Shown here: piece by piece, positions 1-18,967 of the stretch
Layout of the letters: the number at the start of each line of letters is the position of its first letter
Numbering within the stretch: the first letter of the stretch is position 1
Origin: Elysia crispata
Lineage: Eukaryota > Mollusca > Gastropoda > Plakobranchidae
Assembly: GCA_033675545.1 (NCBI GenBank)
Contig: JAWDGP010000284.1
Location: forward strand, 30,001 to 94,000
Length of the DNA: 64,000 bases
Direction of reading: 5' to 3'
Notes under the pieces: model-generated
Told to the model about the DNA's origin: nothing
Databases searched by the model: none
Seen by the model: the letters and a program-made list of their open reading frames with translations, nothing else
Program-made: the position numbers and the translations under genes

Positions 1-1147
1 AAACCAAAAAAAAAGAGGGTAGGATTGTGGCAGAATAATCTCTTGAAGTAATCCTTTCCTTATTAGCTTAGAAGCAATTCTCTTACTTCAACTCCAAATT
101 TATTACTCTATTTCAATACCTTTAACTTTAAGCACCTTCTACCAACGTCTTTAATGTATCCACCAAGAGAAGTATTTCTGATCAATGTAAATACGAAAAC
201 TGACATTGATACTCAAATAGCTTTTATTATTTAAAACGCAAAACATAGCGATTGACTGTAATGACAACAAGAAATTACACTGGTATTAACACTCCGCAAC
301 AGGCTGGTGTGTTCTATTAGGAGCAAAGATTTTTGTTAGTAATAGCAGCAGTGGCAGGAATTCTAGTCGGAATAAATAGTAGAAGAGCAAATTTTATAGA
401 GCGTGTAAGAAAATTTCTTCCAAGATGACCATCTGAACTTCTTCGATAAGCAATGCACAAGACAAATTTTTTTATTGCACGGTCTGGGTTATTCTCTTAT
501 TTTAACATCATCTTTTTAGAATCTATTTTCGCTCTAAGTCTAAACTTTATAACTTGGAATTTGTTCTGCAAAAAGGCAAATTGGGGGTTGTTTGGACGAG
601 CAAATGGATTTTGAATCGAATTTGCATTTTATTTAATTTGTCTTCATGCTTATGTCAAGATGTCGATCTGCGTAGGCGTGTCTGTTTTATATAAAGTTTT
701 CTGCAGCAAATATTGACACTCGATTCTTTCTTCCTTATCTTTAATGTAATAATGTAATGTTTATGGAGTCCAGCTAGTTTTATCTACACAAAGATCCTCC
801 TTAAGACTATCCTAGACGATTAAATCACAAAGTGCCACATTGTACAAGATAATACGCCACATTCTTCCCACTGAAAGGCTATGCTTAAGTAACTTTTATG
901 CGGTACCAGTATCAAAAGACGATTTTCGACATGGAAGTTAATTTATAAATATTCCATGAAAGAATGGACAAACTATTATTATCAAGAGGATAAATATCCT
1001 TAAAAATAAAAAATTGAAGAAGAAAAAAGAGAAACAATTTAAATTAAAATAAAAATTAATACAAGCAATGAAAAGTTAAAAATAAAGCTTTATTTCATGT
1101 AAAAGATACATGATAGACTGATTTAAAGGTGATGGACGAGGAGAAAT

Positions 1148-1155
<8 letters not shown>
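1..1155. other. Intergenic, no gene seen
   Basis: AT-rich unique sequence without a recognisable exon. Confidence 0.5.

Positions 1156-1213
<58 letters not shown>
1156..1213. repeat. (GA)n microsatellite
   Basis: About 29 pure GA units. Confidence 0.95.
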
Positions 1214-1215
<2 letters not shown>

Positions 1216-1290
1216 AAATGATTCTCAAAGAAATAGAAAGACATAGACAGAAATAGAAACATAGATAGATAAGAACATAAAGATAGTTAA

Positions 1291-1337
1291 AGGATAGAGA
1301 GATAGATAGATAGACAGACATAAATAGATACATAGCT

Positions 1338-1411
<74 letters not shown>

Positions 1412-1425
1412 GCAGACAGACAGAG
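1291..1425. repeat. Compound GATA / GA / ACAG microsatellite
   Basis: GATA units, then GA (1341-1374), then ACAG units to 1425. All are purine-rich on the plus strand and probably grew from one another. Confidence 0.9.
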
Positions 1426-4400
1426 ACGTGGAAAAAAAGTTCAGTATGCTTTTTTCCTTTTTCAAATAGATCATTTCAACCAGTAAATGATTAACTGTAT
1501 AATGTATATCTTTGACATATATTTTAGGGTCAATGGTTTTCGTCAATTATAACAAATTGATTTATTTAAAGCTCTTGTTACTAGCGGTTCCTTTAAGATG
1601 AATTGTAAGAGAGCAAAAGTATTTTAAGCCTTTCTCACGTTCCAGCATTATTCCGTCTTGGTAACCTTACACTTTGAGAGAGCTGCTGTAGTCGTTTGCT
1701 TTTATGCTTATCTAGGCATCTAAAGTACCTGCCTTACGACCGGGATTAATGTCACGACGATAGCTTCTACATAACAAAGCCATAGTGATAATGTCTTTTG
1801 GGAAAACATTCCTGAAGTTTTCAACTTATTTTTTGACATAATACAGTCTAGCTTTGAACAAAGACTCAAAAACTCTGAATGTTGTCTCTCTTTTATTTTT
1901 TTGAAACAAGCCTAGAAGAAGCGTTAAGAGAGAAAAAAATTGTCTTCTCTTTATTAAAGTCCTGCGAAATATAAAAGAACAAAAGGTCTTGGAAAGATAC
2001 AAATGGGTAGAATATAAATTATTGTATAGATATGGCACTGTTTTAAAAAGTGTTGAACCTTTGTTATCAAAAAAATATTCATTTTTGTTTACATAGGAAC
2101 TTTGGAGCTTTAAATACTAATGATGTTGAAATTATGTGAGGAGACACTGAGTATAACCATATTCATAAATAATTATAAAATTTGATGTAAAAAAAATATT
2201 GTGTGTCTATTAACTCAAAGTAGACAATAGATAAAACAATGGCAACATGAGTTCTCGCGCAGAGCACTTGGTTCCAACACACTCGGCTCTAGTTGCTGCA
2301 GTTACTTTCCAAGTTCTAGATCTAGTGCGCTTGAGAAAACCGCGTAGACGTGGTCTGGACTATGAAGCCCGATACCTGAGCCTGTGTGGTCGAGGAACTG
2401 AGGTACGTCAATGAGTTTAATGTACATTACCGGAAGTGCGCATCGGATGGGAGTTCGATCGAGGAGTGACGGAAAAGAGGTGGACCAGAAAGAATACCTG
2501 AAGAGCCGGAAACATTTTGGATGATATCAACTTCCGGATGTCTCTCGAATGTTCTCAGCAATATTCTAGCATCGTTCATCTTTGGCATTTTTTTGTCCAT
2601 TATGAGAAGATACTGTCTAACTGTACGAATGTAAATCTGTCTATATAGATCGAATAATTATTTTCTTCGTTATCTCTGAGCCATCTTTCAGTCACGATTG
2701 TTAACCTATACTTTGTTTGTGTGCATCTTCTCCAAGTAGCTTTCGGCACCTCCCTCTATCTGAGATTATCCATAACCAGTGGCTAGCTGTTTTGTTTACA
2801 GATACTATAAGGTGGCGGTTCGGAAACTACTTGATCGCTGAGTCGGTAGTAAATTCATCTTTTTCCACTGTGAGCTTAGTTAAAACATTTAAGACACTTA
2901 AGATTATAATTATTGTTGGGCACAAGCTTAACTCAATAAATCAATCAATCCATCAACCTGTACATCAAACACAATAAGCAATTAGGCTCATCAACAACAA
3001 AACAAAACAAAGAAACCTTTGTTATGGCCTCCTTCTCGTAACTACAGCACGCTTGATGCGATTCCAATGCCTAAGAGGTGTAAAGCATCTGGAAATGCTT
3101 TTGCCCACACATTATGTTGTTTGGCATCCTTTCTCTCTCCACTTGTTTCTCGTCACTTTCTCATTCATGAACATCTGGTTGCGACGACCGTCCTCTAATT
3201 GCCTTTTTGTAAAATTGTCGGCAAGCCAGATTCTGTTGGCTAAAAAAAAATTATACACAAAATCATAAAGTAAAAATTACGAACAAGCTTATTAAGAAGA
3301 AATGTTCTGATATGATTAAATGTAAAAGGTGAAGAATACTTAACATTTGGATAACAAACTTTTTGAGAATAAACTAATACGCAAGGCCGTCAGATGAAAA
3401 AAAAATAATAAAGATTGACGAAGGTTGAAATAATATTCTTCTTGCGAAATCGTCGGCTTTTAATACAAAATTGATTTTGAATTACCGGTAGTAGAGGATT
3501 AAAACATGATGACCCATACACAAGAAAAGGTTGAAAAATATTATTATTGAAAGATTTTTTTTAATTTATTTAAGGAACATGACTTGATCAAAAGAGGCTA
3601 GGAAGTCACGCTGATCTGTGACGGTGATTACCTCTTTAGGTTTGCAAGGGCGAGATGCCATAATGGCTTTTTGCAGAGTATTAAAAATAATGAACAACAA
3701 TAGAGTTGAAAACCATACCAGATTAAAAATAAAACATCTAAAGAGTGCACTAAATAGGCTACCTGGACGGAGGAAAAGGGTTGATTAATCATATAAAAAA
3801 ATTTTCAATTTCAGCTAAGAGTCAGTTTAGCAATTCGTCGAGGTAAATCTTATGAACAGGTGATCATAAAACCTAGAGAAAACCTGTCACGATAGATATC
3901 GTTTACGTTACGTTTAAGAATACAACACAGCGGGTACAAATGTTGACAAACGGTGAAACATACAGATCATAGTTCTATTTCGTTTCCATAATTATATTTG
4001 ACACTTTTTTTTATCAAGAAACGTCCATAAGTTCGGAAAACATGTCACTTGTTCTTCGATGTTGTAATCCAAAATCACCTCAAATCAAATATTAAAAAAA
4101 TCTTTAATTCCATGATATTTTTATTAGATGTTTCATAAGCCAATTCTCTTAGATACAAAGACGATTTGTCAAAGTTTTGTGTCAGCTTACTTGATCGTAA
4201 GAATTTAGATATTTCCTAACAAGCAAAACAATTACAATGCTGTCCAAATTAATGATGAGAACAACTTTGGACATTTACTTACAACCTTTTAACTTCTTCA
4301 TTAATAAATGAACATATTAAATTTCTTTGCCGAATGAGAAATAAGTCCTAACGTAAAGATCAACGAAATAATACCGAGGATAGTTGCTGCATCAGTAATC

Positions 4401-5294
4401 GTGCTATCATAGTAATCTCGGGACGGCCATAGATCTAGGTTGAAACTGTCCCCGCGTCATCGAATAGACAATCATGTATTCTTCAGGCCTTCAAGACCAG
4501 CAATGAGTGGGTTTATCGAGTTAGCCTTTAATACATGGTTACTTTACAATGACTCTTTTTGTGCCTTTTTAGGGCCACAGGTAAAAATAAAACTATAGTT
4601 GACCTTCGTAAATGATGAGACAGCCTTGGACAGTCTTGTCCTATAAGATCAGATCATGAAAATTGAGCAAGAAGCAAAGAAATTTTACGTAACACATTTT
4701 GCAAACAGTTATAATGTATTTGGAAATGGAAAGCTAACGGTGATTGTTTAGTTAAGCGTTCTTTTCAAACATTTCCTTTCTTGGAAGTCACGCTGAAGAC
4801 ATGTTAGCTTTTTTAGATTAAATCTATCCTAAATTTTTATTTGTCCGCATAAAAACTTCCTCTTTAAAAAGGATAATTATGAAACGAAAGCGAGTGACGC
4901 ATAACAATTTATCTGCATATCTAGTAATTGTCCTTCAAGAAAAACAACAGCAAATTTAGTTATTGGCTGTTACAGGAATAGGTGAAAAAGTAGTATGTCA
5001 TTTAAAGTTTTAAACAATCTGAGATCAAAACCGTCCATCCGCTCTGAGTCAGCCATACTAGCGAGGCTATTTCTTTGCGTTTGATAAGGTTATTAAGGTT
5101 TTTTTTGTAATCTGTAAGATGGTTTGTCAGATTTAAAAATTGATGTAAATCTCAACAATGGCAAGCGATTTTATAAACCATTTTGGCCTATCCCTATGGA
5201 AGAAAAAACATACAAAAACGATGTATTTTGGCCTTTAGATCGGATCTATAAGGTCTAGAATCTGTGATTTTATAAATTAAGAGCTTCACTGTAA
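1426..5294. other. Intergenic, no gene seen
   Basis: No supported exon. A GC-richer island at about 2245-2500, with a TCTAGATCTAG motif at 2321, stands out from its flanks and may be an old repeat that I could not name. Confidence 0.45.
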
Positions 5295-5366
5295 TCTAAG
5301 ATCTAGATCTAGATTAAGAATTAGGCTCTGTTAAATGGAATCATAATCTAGACCTAGATCTAGACA
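5295..5366. repeat. Imperfect inverted repeat built of TCTAGA/AGATCT units
   Basis: Left arm 5295-5322 (TCTAAGATCTAGATCTAGAT and on) and right arm 5340-5366 (reverse complement TCTAGATCTAGGTCTAGATT) match with few mismatches around a loop of about 17 nt. The arms are themselves palindromic, so several hairpins are possible. Confidence 0.65.
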
Positions 5367-6116
5367 CAATGTTTTTGTTGTTGTTGTTGTTGTAATCGTC
5401 ATTTCTTTTTCGTTTTTGTTCTTGTTCTTGTTGTGATAGGTGTTGTTATTGCTGCTGCTGTTGCCGTTTTGTTTTGCTTAGTTATGGCAACAAAAATAGT
5501 TTCCTGCCACAAAAATCTTTTTCTCAGTGAATTTTAACACCAATAGATTTTCATCGTTTTGCTTGTTTTGAAAGAATTACAAAAAGCATTCAGCAATTTT
5601 AATTACAAGTTGTTACAGACTCGCTTAAACAACAATCGTTTCACAAAATTGGCATAAGCATGCTAATTAAAAAATAGTCCCTTTCCTCTTAAAATAGCTT
5701 TATACTCTTTTATGAACAAATTTGAAATAATTTAGGCGCATGAATTATATACAATTATTTTTTTTTTTGTTAAGCTTTATTTTCTCGTAATTTCGAACGG
5801 ATATATTTTGTTTTCTCATAGATAATATCTGTTAATGATATTTTTTAAAAAAAGTGTTTAAAAAATTAATAACATGAAGCGTTATTCCTTAGAGTCAAAT
5901 CTTCAGAGGAGTTAAAGACGTTCCACAGAGGTTTCTCGGCATGCCAAAGTAAACTAAATGCCTCTCTTGACACACGATCGGTCGAGCAGCTGTTACAGAC
6001 AAGTTATAATTCAAGCGTACTGACAAGATTTCCCACTGTTCTATGCAGATTTGAATAACTCCATGCTGTTCTTATCGAGTTGGCGCTTAGTGCCAAGACC
6101 GGATAACAAAAATACA

Positions 6117-6212
6117 TGTAACGGCATTTTCCAGAGACTCACCCCAACACAAGAGTTAGTCGAGATTCGAATCCTAAACCTCCTGATGCGAAAGTCGAGT
6201 GTTTATCACTAG
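6117..6212 (-). repeat. tRNA-derived SINE remnant
   Basis: On the minus strand: AGTGATAAACACTCGACTTT, then GGAGGTTTAGGATTCGAATC, an A-box-like start followed at the normal distance by a near-perfect B-box (6162-6175). A non-tRNA tail follows. No closing acceptor stem, so it is not a tRNA gene. Resembles tRNA-headed SINEs of molluscs. Confidence 0.5.
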
Positions 6213-8741
6213 ATCTGGACATCCAGTTGCCTTTTGCCATTTACATTAAGACTGCGAGGGCCAAAATATCCTCGAAATATGCCTACAGTTATGTAGATCT
6301 ATAGATTGATCTAGCAACCTTCCCAGACGCTGCAGGTGCCAATAGATTACTGTCCTTTTTATAGAGAGTGAGTAAATATTTCTTGAGCTTGAACTCTTTG
6401 CTTACACGTTCGAAGCAAGCGGTTTTCCCGCTGTAGCGTGGATTAATAAATAAAAATGGGTGAAACTCAAAATATTAGATTATGACTAAAAGACCGAACT
6501 GACTGGAAATCGAAAAAAAAATAATGGCCGATTCGACATGCCATTTTCAACAAGAAAAAAAATTTACGGTACATAAATTCGCAATGTTTTTAATATCTGT
6601 ATGAAAATTTTGCCAATAAACGTAAGCGCTAGAGGCAACGTTGAGTTTCTTTTATCTATCAAGAGTTGACATTATTTCAAGATTGTCGATCAACAAACCG
6701 TAATAGGAGCATAAATTGGCCGTTGATGATGCAGTGGTGAGTTCCAAATTATCTTTCGTGCGGCGATGATGGAGTCTGGAGGAGTAAGGTGTAATTATCT
6801 GGCCATGCACAGCGGCAGGCGAGACTTAAATTACTCTCATTCTATCTCGTTAGCAGAGCGTTTGGAGCTAAAGTTAAACCTGGTCAATGCCAGCATAAAT
6901 TGAGCGACGAGCTGTCTGGCTTGGCAAAAGGAGACTTTAAAAAGCCACTTGGGAATGCGATTGGATAGAGATGTGTGTGTACTTAAATACTGTGTGGTAT
7001 TGCTGGTGAAAGAGGAATTATGTACAAAAATGGAAAGAGAGGGTGTAGGCAGGATGGGGAAGTGATAACCATCGCATTGAACCTTTAATACGTCTCAAGG
7101 AGGATAATCACATGGAAATAGAAACAGCAGTGGATCAAACTAGGACAATATTGTCAATAAAAGCAGGTTCATTACTCAAAGTATGAGCTCAGAAAAAAAC
7201 TTATTTGTTTGTTTCTTCTTTCTTTTTTTTTTCCTTCACATCTAATTTAGATGCCTTGAAAGAAGAGAAACGAAACAGTCTCGAAATATGCGCCTGTCCA
7301 TGATAAAGGGTGAATAGAATTTTGTCAAAAATTTACGAAAATAAGGAAAAATAGACGTGGTTTCGCCTATATCACCTTTTATCGTAACTGGTATCATTCA
7401 TCGTACCTCAACAGTAAGAGAGGTCCAGGTGTAGTGATAAGATGTCATCACTCAAGGCTACCCTGCTCTGATTAGCCGATACAACTGTGTTGTGAGCAAA
7501 TTTCATAGTTTATAACGCCTGTCAGTTATTGCTCTCACTAGTCTCAGATTGTGTCAAACGACCATGACATCAATACTCACTCTATCTAGACGGTGAAAGT
7601 GAAGGAAATTAAGTAGAGCATTTGAGATAATTTTTTATAAGTTAGATGTAGAGTCACAGATCTGCCTACAGTGCAGTTTTTTTGCCTATTGAGGTCAGTT
7701 AAAGGTGAGAAAAAACGGTTTATTTAGGCTTATTTCTGTAGATCTGACGATCGAGATACATTGTAGAAGGGTTATTTAGTAAGGAATGTCGTACTTAATT
7801 GATTTGTTCGCTCTTTTGCATGGCAGACCTTTACGGAGCTTGAGCATAAAATGCAAGATATTTCAATTAATGTTTCAGATGAAAAGATAACATAACTGGC
7901 AACCAATGGACGCATTTCCATTCTCATCGTAGAAATTTTTAACTTCCTTTCACTTTAATAATGATGAGTTCGCTTAGTTTGTTTTCATTTTAATTTCGTT
8001 TTAAAGTACTTACCATTTGGTAATTTTTATGAATTGACATATATTTTTAGAAATTGAAAAACATTGTTTCTTGATCTCTGCAATTGTCTATAATTATGTT
8101 CGTATTTCCGTCTATGTACTTATCCATCTTTCCTTTTGTTCATCTAATTATTTTAACACGTTATTCCAATTATTCCGCCTCGGTTTTTTTTCTACCCGCA
8201 CCTAGGACTTAACTTGTCATTGACGTTTAGTGCCTCTCCTTTTTTCTGTCTTTGATGTTTTAAATCCTCTTTCTGTTTGTCTCATTTTTCTTTTCCTTTC
8301 ACGTCTACATTTAGCAAACAACTTCAAAGTTTCTGAAATCTTTATAATATAAAAAAAAGGCTAACATTGATCAGATTTTAACTGCAACATATTATACATT
8401 TAATTTTTTCCTTCACTTTTCACAACTAGCTTTCAGTGTTTAGGGAATGCAATTAGCACTAAATACAAGTAGAGTTACCCCTTTTAGTTCCCTATTTTAA
8501 GCTGCAAATGTGAAATATTTAATCTCTTTCTTTAACTAAGGAGTAATCAATGTGTCTTTACATTCAAAGTCACTATCTTTTGTAAATTTGTTTACTTGTG
8601 GTGGATTTTTGTTTGATTTAGCACGTTGCCGTTAGGTCGTTTTGCATATCAAGATTAATTCCCCGATTCTGACCAAAACCTTTCCTAGTTGCTAGAGACG
8701 GCTCTCTTCTTGAAACCAACGTCTAGATCTAGACTCGGAGC

Positions 8742-8765
8742 AGATCAAGACTTAAGTCTGGATCT
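8742..8765. repeat. 24-bp near-perfect palindrome
   Basis: AGATCAAGACTTAAGTCTGGATCT read across its centre has one mismatched pair. It lies just after a TCTAGATCTAGA copy (8722-8733). Confidence 0.6.
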
Positions 8766-11700
8766 TGTCTCGAATCAGAGATAAGTTTAAAAGGTTAAAC
8801 TAATCGATACCGATCCCTATAGTAACTTAACATGATGTTGAAATAGTGCTTTTACTTTTTTTTGTACTTTTTAGTACTCAGATATCGAAGTGTTTTATTG
8901 TTGATTGTGAAAACCAAATGCGGAAGTTCCTCTACTAAGTAATTACTACTTTCACTCATGTGATTGCATAGACTCATTAGCTGCATCATAGTTGATCTTC
9001 TGATCCACTAATGTAAATTTCAAGTGAAAAAGCCAAAGTGCAGGCGAGAGCTGATCGGAATGGTCGATTTTTCTCTTAACTACGAGGTAAAAAGCTTGTT
9101 ATGTCTAGACGGATCACGATTACAGTTTTTACCCTGTGATTAAATCTAGACACTTTATTGGAGATAGATTACTGTGTAGGTTAGCACCCCTTATGACCCG
9201 GTACAATAGTCAAGTCATGAAGCCATATCTATGGAAACAATTTTAGTTGCAATGATAATACACCACCATCTTAGACAAAATAAAGTTTTATCCAGGTTTT
9301 GAAATAATTTATTTCACCACCAAAGCGGGAAGAAAACTATTTCTAGACAGTAATCTTTCCTCATGGTCTTGACTGACGAATCAAAAAAAAATATGAAGCC
9401 TTGTCTCTAAAAATAAAAATACACATGTGCAGACACGTTTCCATGCCAGCACATTTATTTTATCAACAGCTTGCAAGGAAAGGCATAAAAAGTATTGTTT
9501 TCGTTCCACGCTCTAAGGTAAAAACTTAGTAAAATCAGCGTGAGTCTAATTTCAAGATGCTGATTCTTTTTGTGTGGGTTTTTGTACGAGACCAATGGCG
9601 GTTCGTCCTTTAAAAAACGAGTAGCCATGTGCCCCAATATCTCATACATCATGCCTTCCCACCCTGATGGAAGCCTAGCTCAACGAAGATCATTATATGG
9701 GTATGAAGCTTGAGCATAAAATAAAATCTAGTCTTATCTGAGTCCAATAGAATGATCCTTGTGTTTTCTTCGAGTCCACCGACACATTTAGATGATCATG
9801 TACCCAGTGAACTTGTGTTGGAAACTTGTAAGTGTGTACCCCAGAGGCACGTCATTGAGCGCCAAGAAAATGATAAGAGGCAAACAGCATCACCATCAAT
9901 AAATGTTATAATTATGTGCTGGATCTGATAAAGCATCTTAACTGATAGCTTGCGTGTTGTTATCAATTCTCGAGCGCAGTGTACGTTTCTAAAAATCGTG
10001 ATTTATAGTTTAACGCTTTTAATAATCGTGACTTCGCTTTACATCACGTTTCTTGGCAACAAGTCTTCTAATTCGGTTAAAAATTAATTTTTTTAAAAAA
10101 AGAGTTGAATAAAATGATAGCTTGAACAATCAGGATGAGGGCTTAGTATGATTTGTGATCATTGTTATTCCTTGTTGTCTTTCAAACTTCCCGATCCTGA
10201 GTGAAACCAATGACAACTCTAGTTATCTGTTAAGTTCTTGCGACAATTAGTTATAAGGTGAGACATTCGACTTACTTAAATGGCGAAAGCACTGTGATTG
10301 GCAGATCCTTTTTGTGTTTGACGCTTCGCAATTTAATGTCCAAAGTCATGACACGATTGCGAGGCTAAAAGTATGAGGTTTTTTTTTATTAAGAAGGGCA
10401 GTTTTTCCAATAACTTGTTTCCCTTAGTTACCTTTTTTTGTCGCCAAGGCGTTTGTTACAAGACTTTATCACAAATGTAGTCTTAATTTATTTTGTGTTT
10501 ATTAATTTATCTGCTGCAGAAATTTATCTCCACTGATTTTAAGCACCAAGAACTAACTCTTACGCCTTTCATGATATAGGATATTTTTCTCTAAATATTT
10601 AAGTGAAGTTTCCTATTGCAACATTTAGAATAGATGTCCAAAGCGAGATATGTGTGCAGCTTTGTATTTTGGTCATATGACTTTTGAAGGCTGTGTTTGT
10701 TACACTGAAGAGAGCTCAACAACAAAGAAGATTATTGCTCTGCATGAATGAAAATACTAAATATTATCAAACTGTGATTTGCATGATTCGCATTTAAATC
10801 ATACGAGAAAAGAAATCTCTACCCAGAAAAGTAAATAATTAGATCATCTATAAAATTGTTATTACTTATTTCATCATTTAAATAAAAGAAATCTAATGCA
10901 TATAATAATATATATATATATGTCCATCTCAATATGAAACAAAATCTTTGTTTGTTTGTATGTTTTCCCATAGAAGGAATGCGTGAAATTAGAAAATTCA
11001 TCAGGAAACTGCTGCAAATTAATTGAAAAGGCGTTAATTCATCTCATCTTGTTATTTCTCAAGCTGAGCGTATCATTGTAACTGTTCGCATGAGAAAATC
11101 GATAGGCAATTTGAAAGATTCTTTCACATATTTCGAAATTCAATTTCTGTTCTATTAGACCCAAAAAGAAGTTTAATGTAAAAGGAATCTCCAATATTGA
11201 AATATAACAATACAATTCTGTAATTTAAAATGTAAATTCTATTTTGAAAAAAAAGAAACAGAACTTCAGAACAGAAGTAAAAAATATTATTTTCAAGGAT
11301 CGGTTTTTTAATTGGTTATATCGCACAGCGTGTAAACATAAAATGGAATAGAGCATCTAGAGAGCGTTCCATAAATTGTAAATAACCATAGCCTGACTCA
11401 GAGCTTGGAATAACTTGGTGGAATGTCTATTCTATAATCTGCAAAATATTAAATTTGTAAAATTTTGCCAATTTTATTTAGATATCTAGCTTCCTTCTGC
11501 AGCAAATTTTAACGGCGTGGACTCTATATCCTTTTCTATGTTCTTTTTAAATCCTGTTAACAAACTAATCGCATTGATAACAGAGTGTTTTTTTATCCAT
11601 TCAGAATGGAAATCAATTTATTGTCAAAAATTGACTTTGGTTATAGTCCAAAACTGGCAGCGGAAAAATGGGGCTAACTTGCAGTTATAGCTTCCACACG

Positions 11701-13852
11701 TTTTATATATTTTAACGTCTAATATGAAATATATTATTAACAGTTTTTCACCATCAGGAAATTTTCCCCCCACGAATAAAGGTCCATCAAGAGCAATTTT
11801 TTGGAAAAATCGTTTATTTCTTTAAATGTCCGTGAAAATGAGTTAAGACTTTTGACAATGACATTACAAAGTGTCGAGAATATAGCAAACAGAGATCATA
11901 GAAGGCATATAAATTTGATTAATTACAATAGAATGGAGCAATTAACTTTCTATAAATATGTTTTGCTAAGTTTCTAGGTTGTTGTTTTTTTAGGTAAAAA
12001 AACTTTTGTACGAGCGGGTAAAACGCTATTACACTATGATATAGGCGAAGTGCAGGTATTAAACACTCTGCACATATTTGAGGGAATACAAGACAGAAAT
12101 TTGAACAATGTTATCGAGAGTAACAAGAAAAATATAACAGGATTAACTGTTTGGTTTGTTTTTGCTTTCCATGTGGCAAGTTTTATTTAAGTCTTTAAAC
12201 GCCGCTTTCAAAACCAAACACGAAGGACAACGGTTTCACTAAACGAGTGGTGCTAAAAAGAATTTTACTCGAAATCGATTTAATTTTTCCTTTTTCTATA
12301 CATTTCCTGTTACACTAAGAGGAGTAAAATTTGGGCAAATAGGTAAGTTTTGAAGTATTTTCCACTGGTTAAACTGTTGATACGTTGTTGTTTTTTTTAT
12401 TATTTCAAGTATAAAGTATATTCGGTGGGTTTATGCACTCTTTCCATTCTTCTCTTTCAACCTTCACCTGTCGCTGTCTTGCTTTTTCCATAAAGTCCTA
12501 AAAAATAACGTTCATGGTGGGCTGAGCTGTTAATATATTTATCAAGTTTTTGCTATGTTCCAAAAAAAAAAAAAAGGCTCCCTGTTGTGTTTGCTTTTGA
12601 TCCAGTTTTCGGTTGATATACCGCAGTTTATTATACCTAGAACAATCAGCCTGGAGTTCTACTCACCTTAGTCGCCCCCTGAACTCGACACTACAGAGTA
12701 TTATGGCTTTGATGCGGGCGATAACGACCTGGCTGGAGAGAAAGAGGGAGAGAGAGAGAGAGAGGTGCGTTGCAAGTTTCGTTTTCCTTTTCCTTTTTTT
12801 TTTCAAATATATCTCTGTGGGTTCTTGATGGGCTTAGTTTGAGTCGAGAAGAGAGCAGATCCAGATGGGAAACGGGCCTGACAAGGAGAATTGAAGTATC
12901 GTACCCAGAAACTGTTTAAAGAGGAGCTGGAAAAATAGAATCCTTTATCATGTTTTAGAGCTTTTTTTTCTTCTTTGTGAATATTAAGCGCTAGACTCTG
13001 CAATTGAATTTTAGACAGAGAAAAAGCTTGGTGTTTGCTAAAGAAATCGGAAAGTGCACGTTGGGAATGGATAGGGCAATTAAAGATATCGACGAATGTA
13101 CTTTACCAGGTGATATCATTGCAGCATTGGTCATAAAATAGTGTTTGAATCTTATACATTAAAGAATTTGGAAATATTAATTCATTTGTTCTAAAAATTA
13201 TATTTTGATTTGTCTTCGGATATTTTCCTATTACAAACTCCGAAGTATCCAGAATAGAGTTGATTAGATGATACTCTATCCCCCAATATGACCCTAGACA
13301 TCATTAAGATGACGGACCTACTTGTTGTCAGTTCATTGCTCTACTGATTGAATCACATGATGCCTCCCTAACAGGATCGCCTCTACGAGCCTGTAAGATG
13401 TGGAGCCAAGCATGCAAGGCTTGTTATAGGTTGAGTACATTCATGGAGAGGTTTAGAGAGGTTTTTCCGGATTAAACATTCTGTATTGATTTTCAGCAAA
13501 TTTATGGAGATTTCCTTTTATAATGCACGCTAAATCATTTTTAGCTTTTGTATTATTATTTCGCAAGGGATGTGGCTATTGTAAGAGCATGCAAAGCAAA
13601 TTTGGTGAATATTTAATACTACTAAAATGTCTCGTAGGCAACATGTTTAAAAGGATCAAGGCGCTATGTAAAACATATCTGAGAACATTGGCAAACATTT
13701 TACTCGTAGCTCAAAGAAAATTCAAATGAATGATAATCGAGTATTTATTGGTCCATTTTGTCTGAAATCTTCAATAATTTTTCCTACGGGGGGAAATGAA
13801 TTTTAAAAGTTTGTAGGTTTGTGAATGCTGGATAATAAAAAGAATTTCTTTG

Positions 13853-17332
<3,480 letters not shown>

Positions 17333-17351
17333 GGGGGGGGGGGGGTGGGGG
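17333..17351. repeat. G-run
   Basis: Thirteen G, one T, then more G. Lies 80 bp before a CT array. Confidence 0.9.
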
Positions 17352-17432
17352 AGGTGATAAATATCTATGAAATAAAGGGAGAAAATAAATCTAAAACGAG
17401 GAGAGAGTCAGAAAATCTCCATCGCCAATTTA

Positions 17433-18906
<1,474 letters not shown>

Positions 18907-18966
<60 letters not shown>

Positions 18967-18967
18967 G
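18907..18967. repeat. (TTG)n microsatellite
   Basis: About 20 TTG units, followed by an AGGGGGGGGG run. Confidence 0.95.

Noticed and set aside
1291-1425. CRISPR-like regular repeats
   Set aside because: Repeat units are 2-4 bases without unique spacers, and the DNA is eukaryotic.
2380-2470. Possible 5S rRNA trace (CGGATGGGAGTTCG)
   Set aside because: Only a few bases match; the remaining 5S domains are absent.
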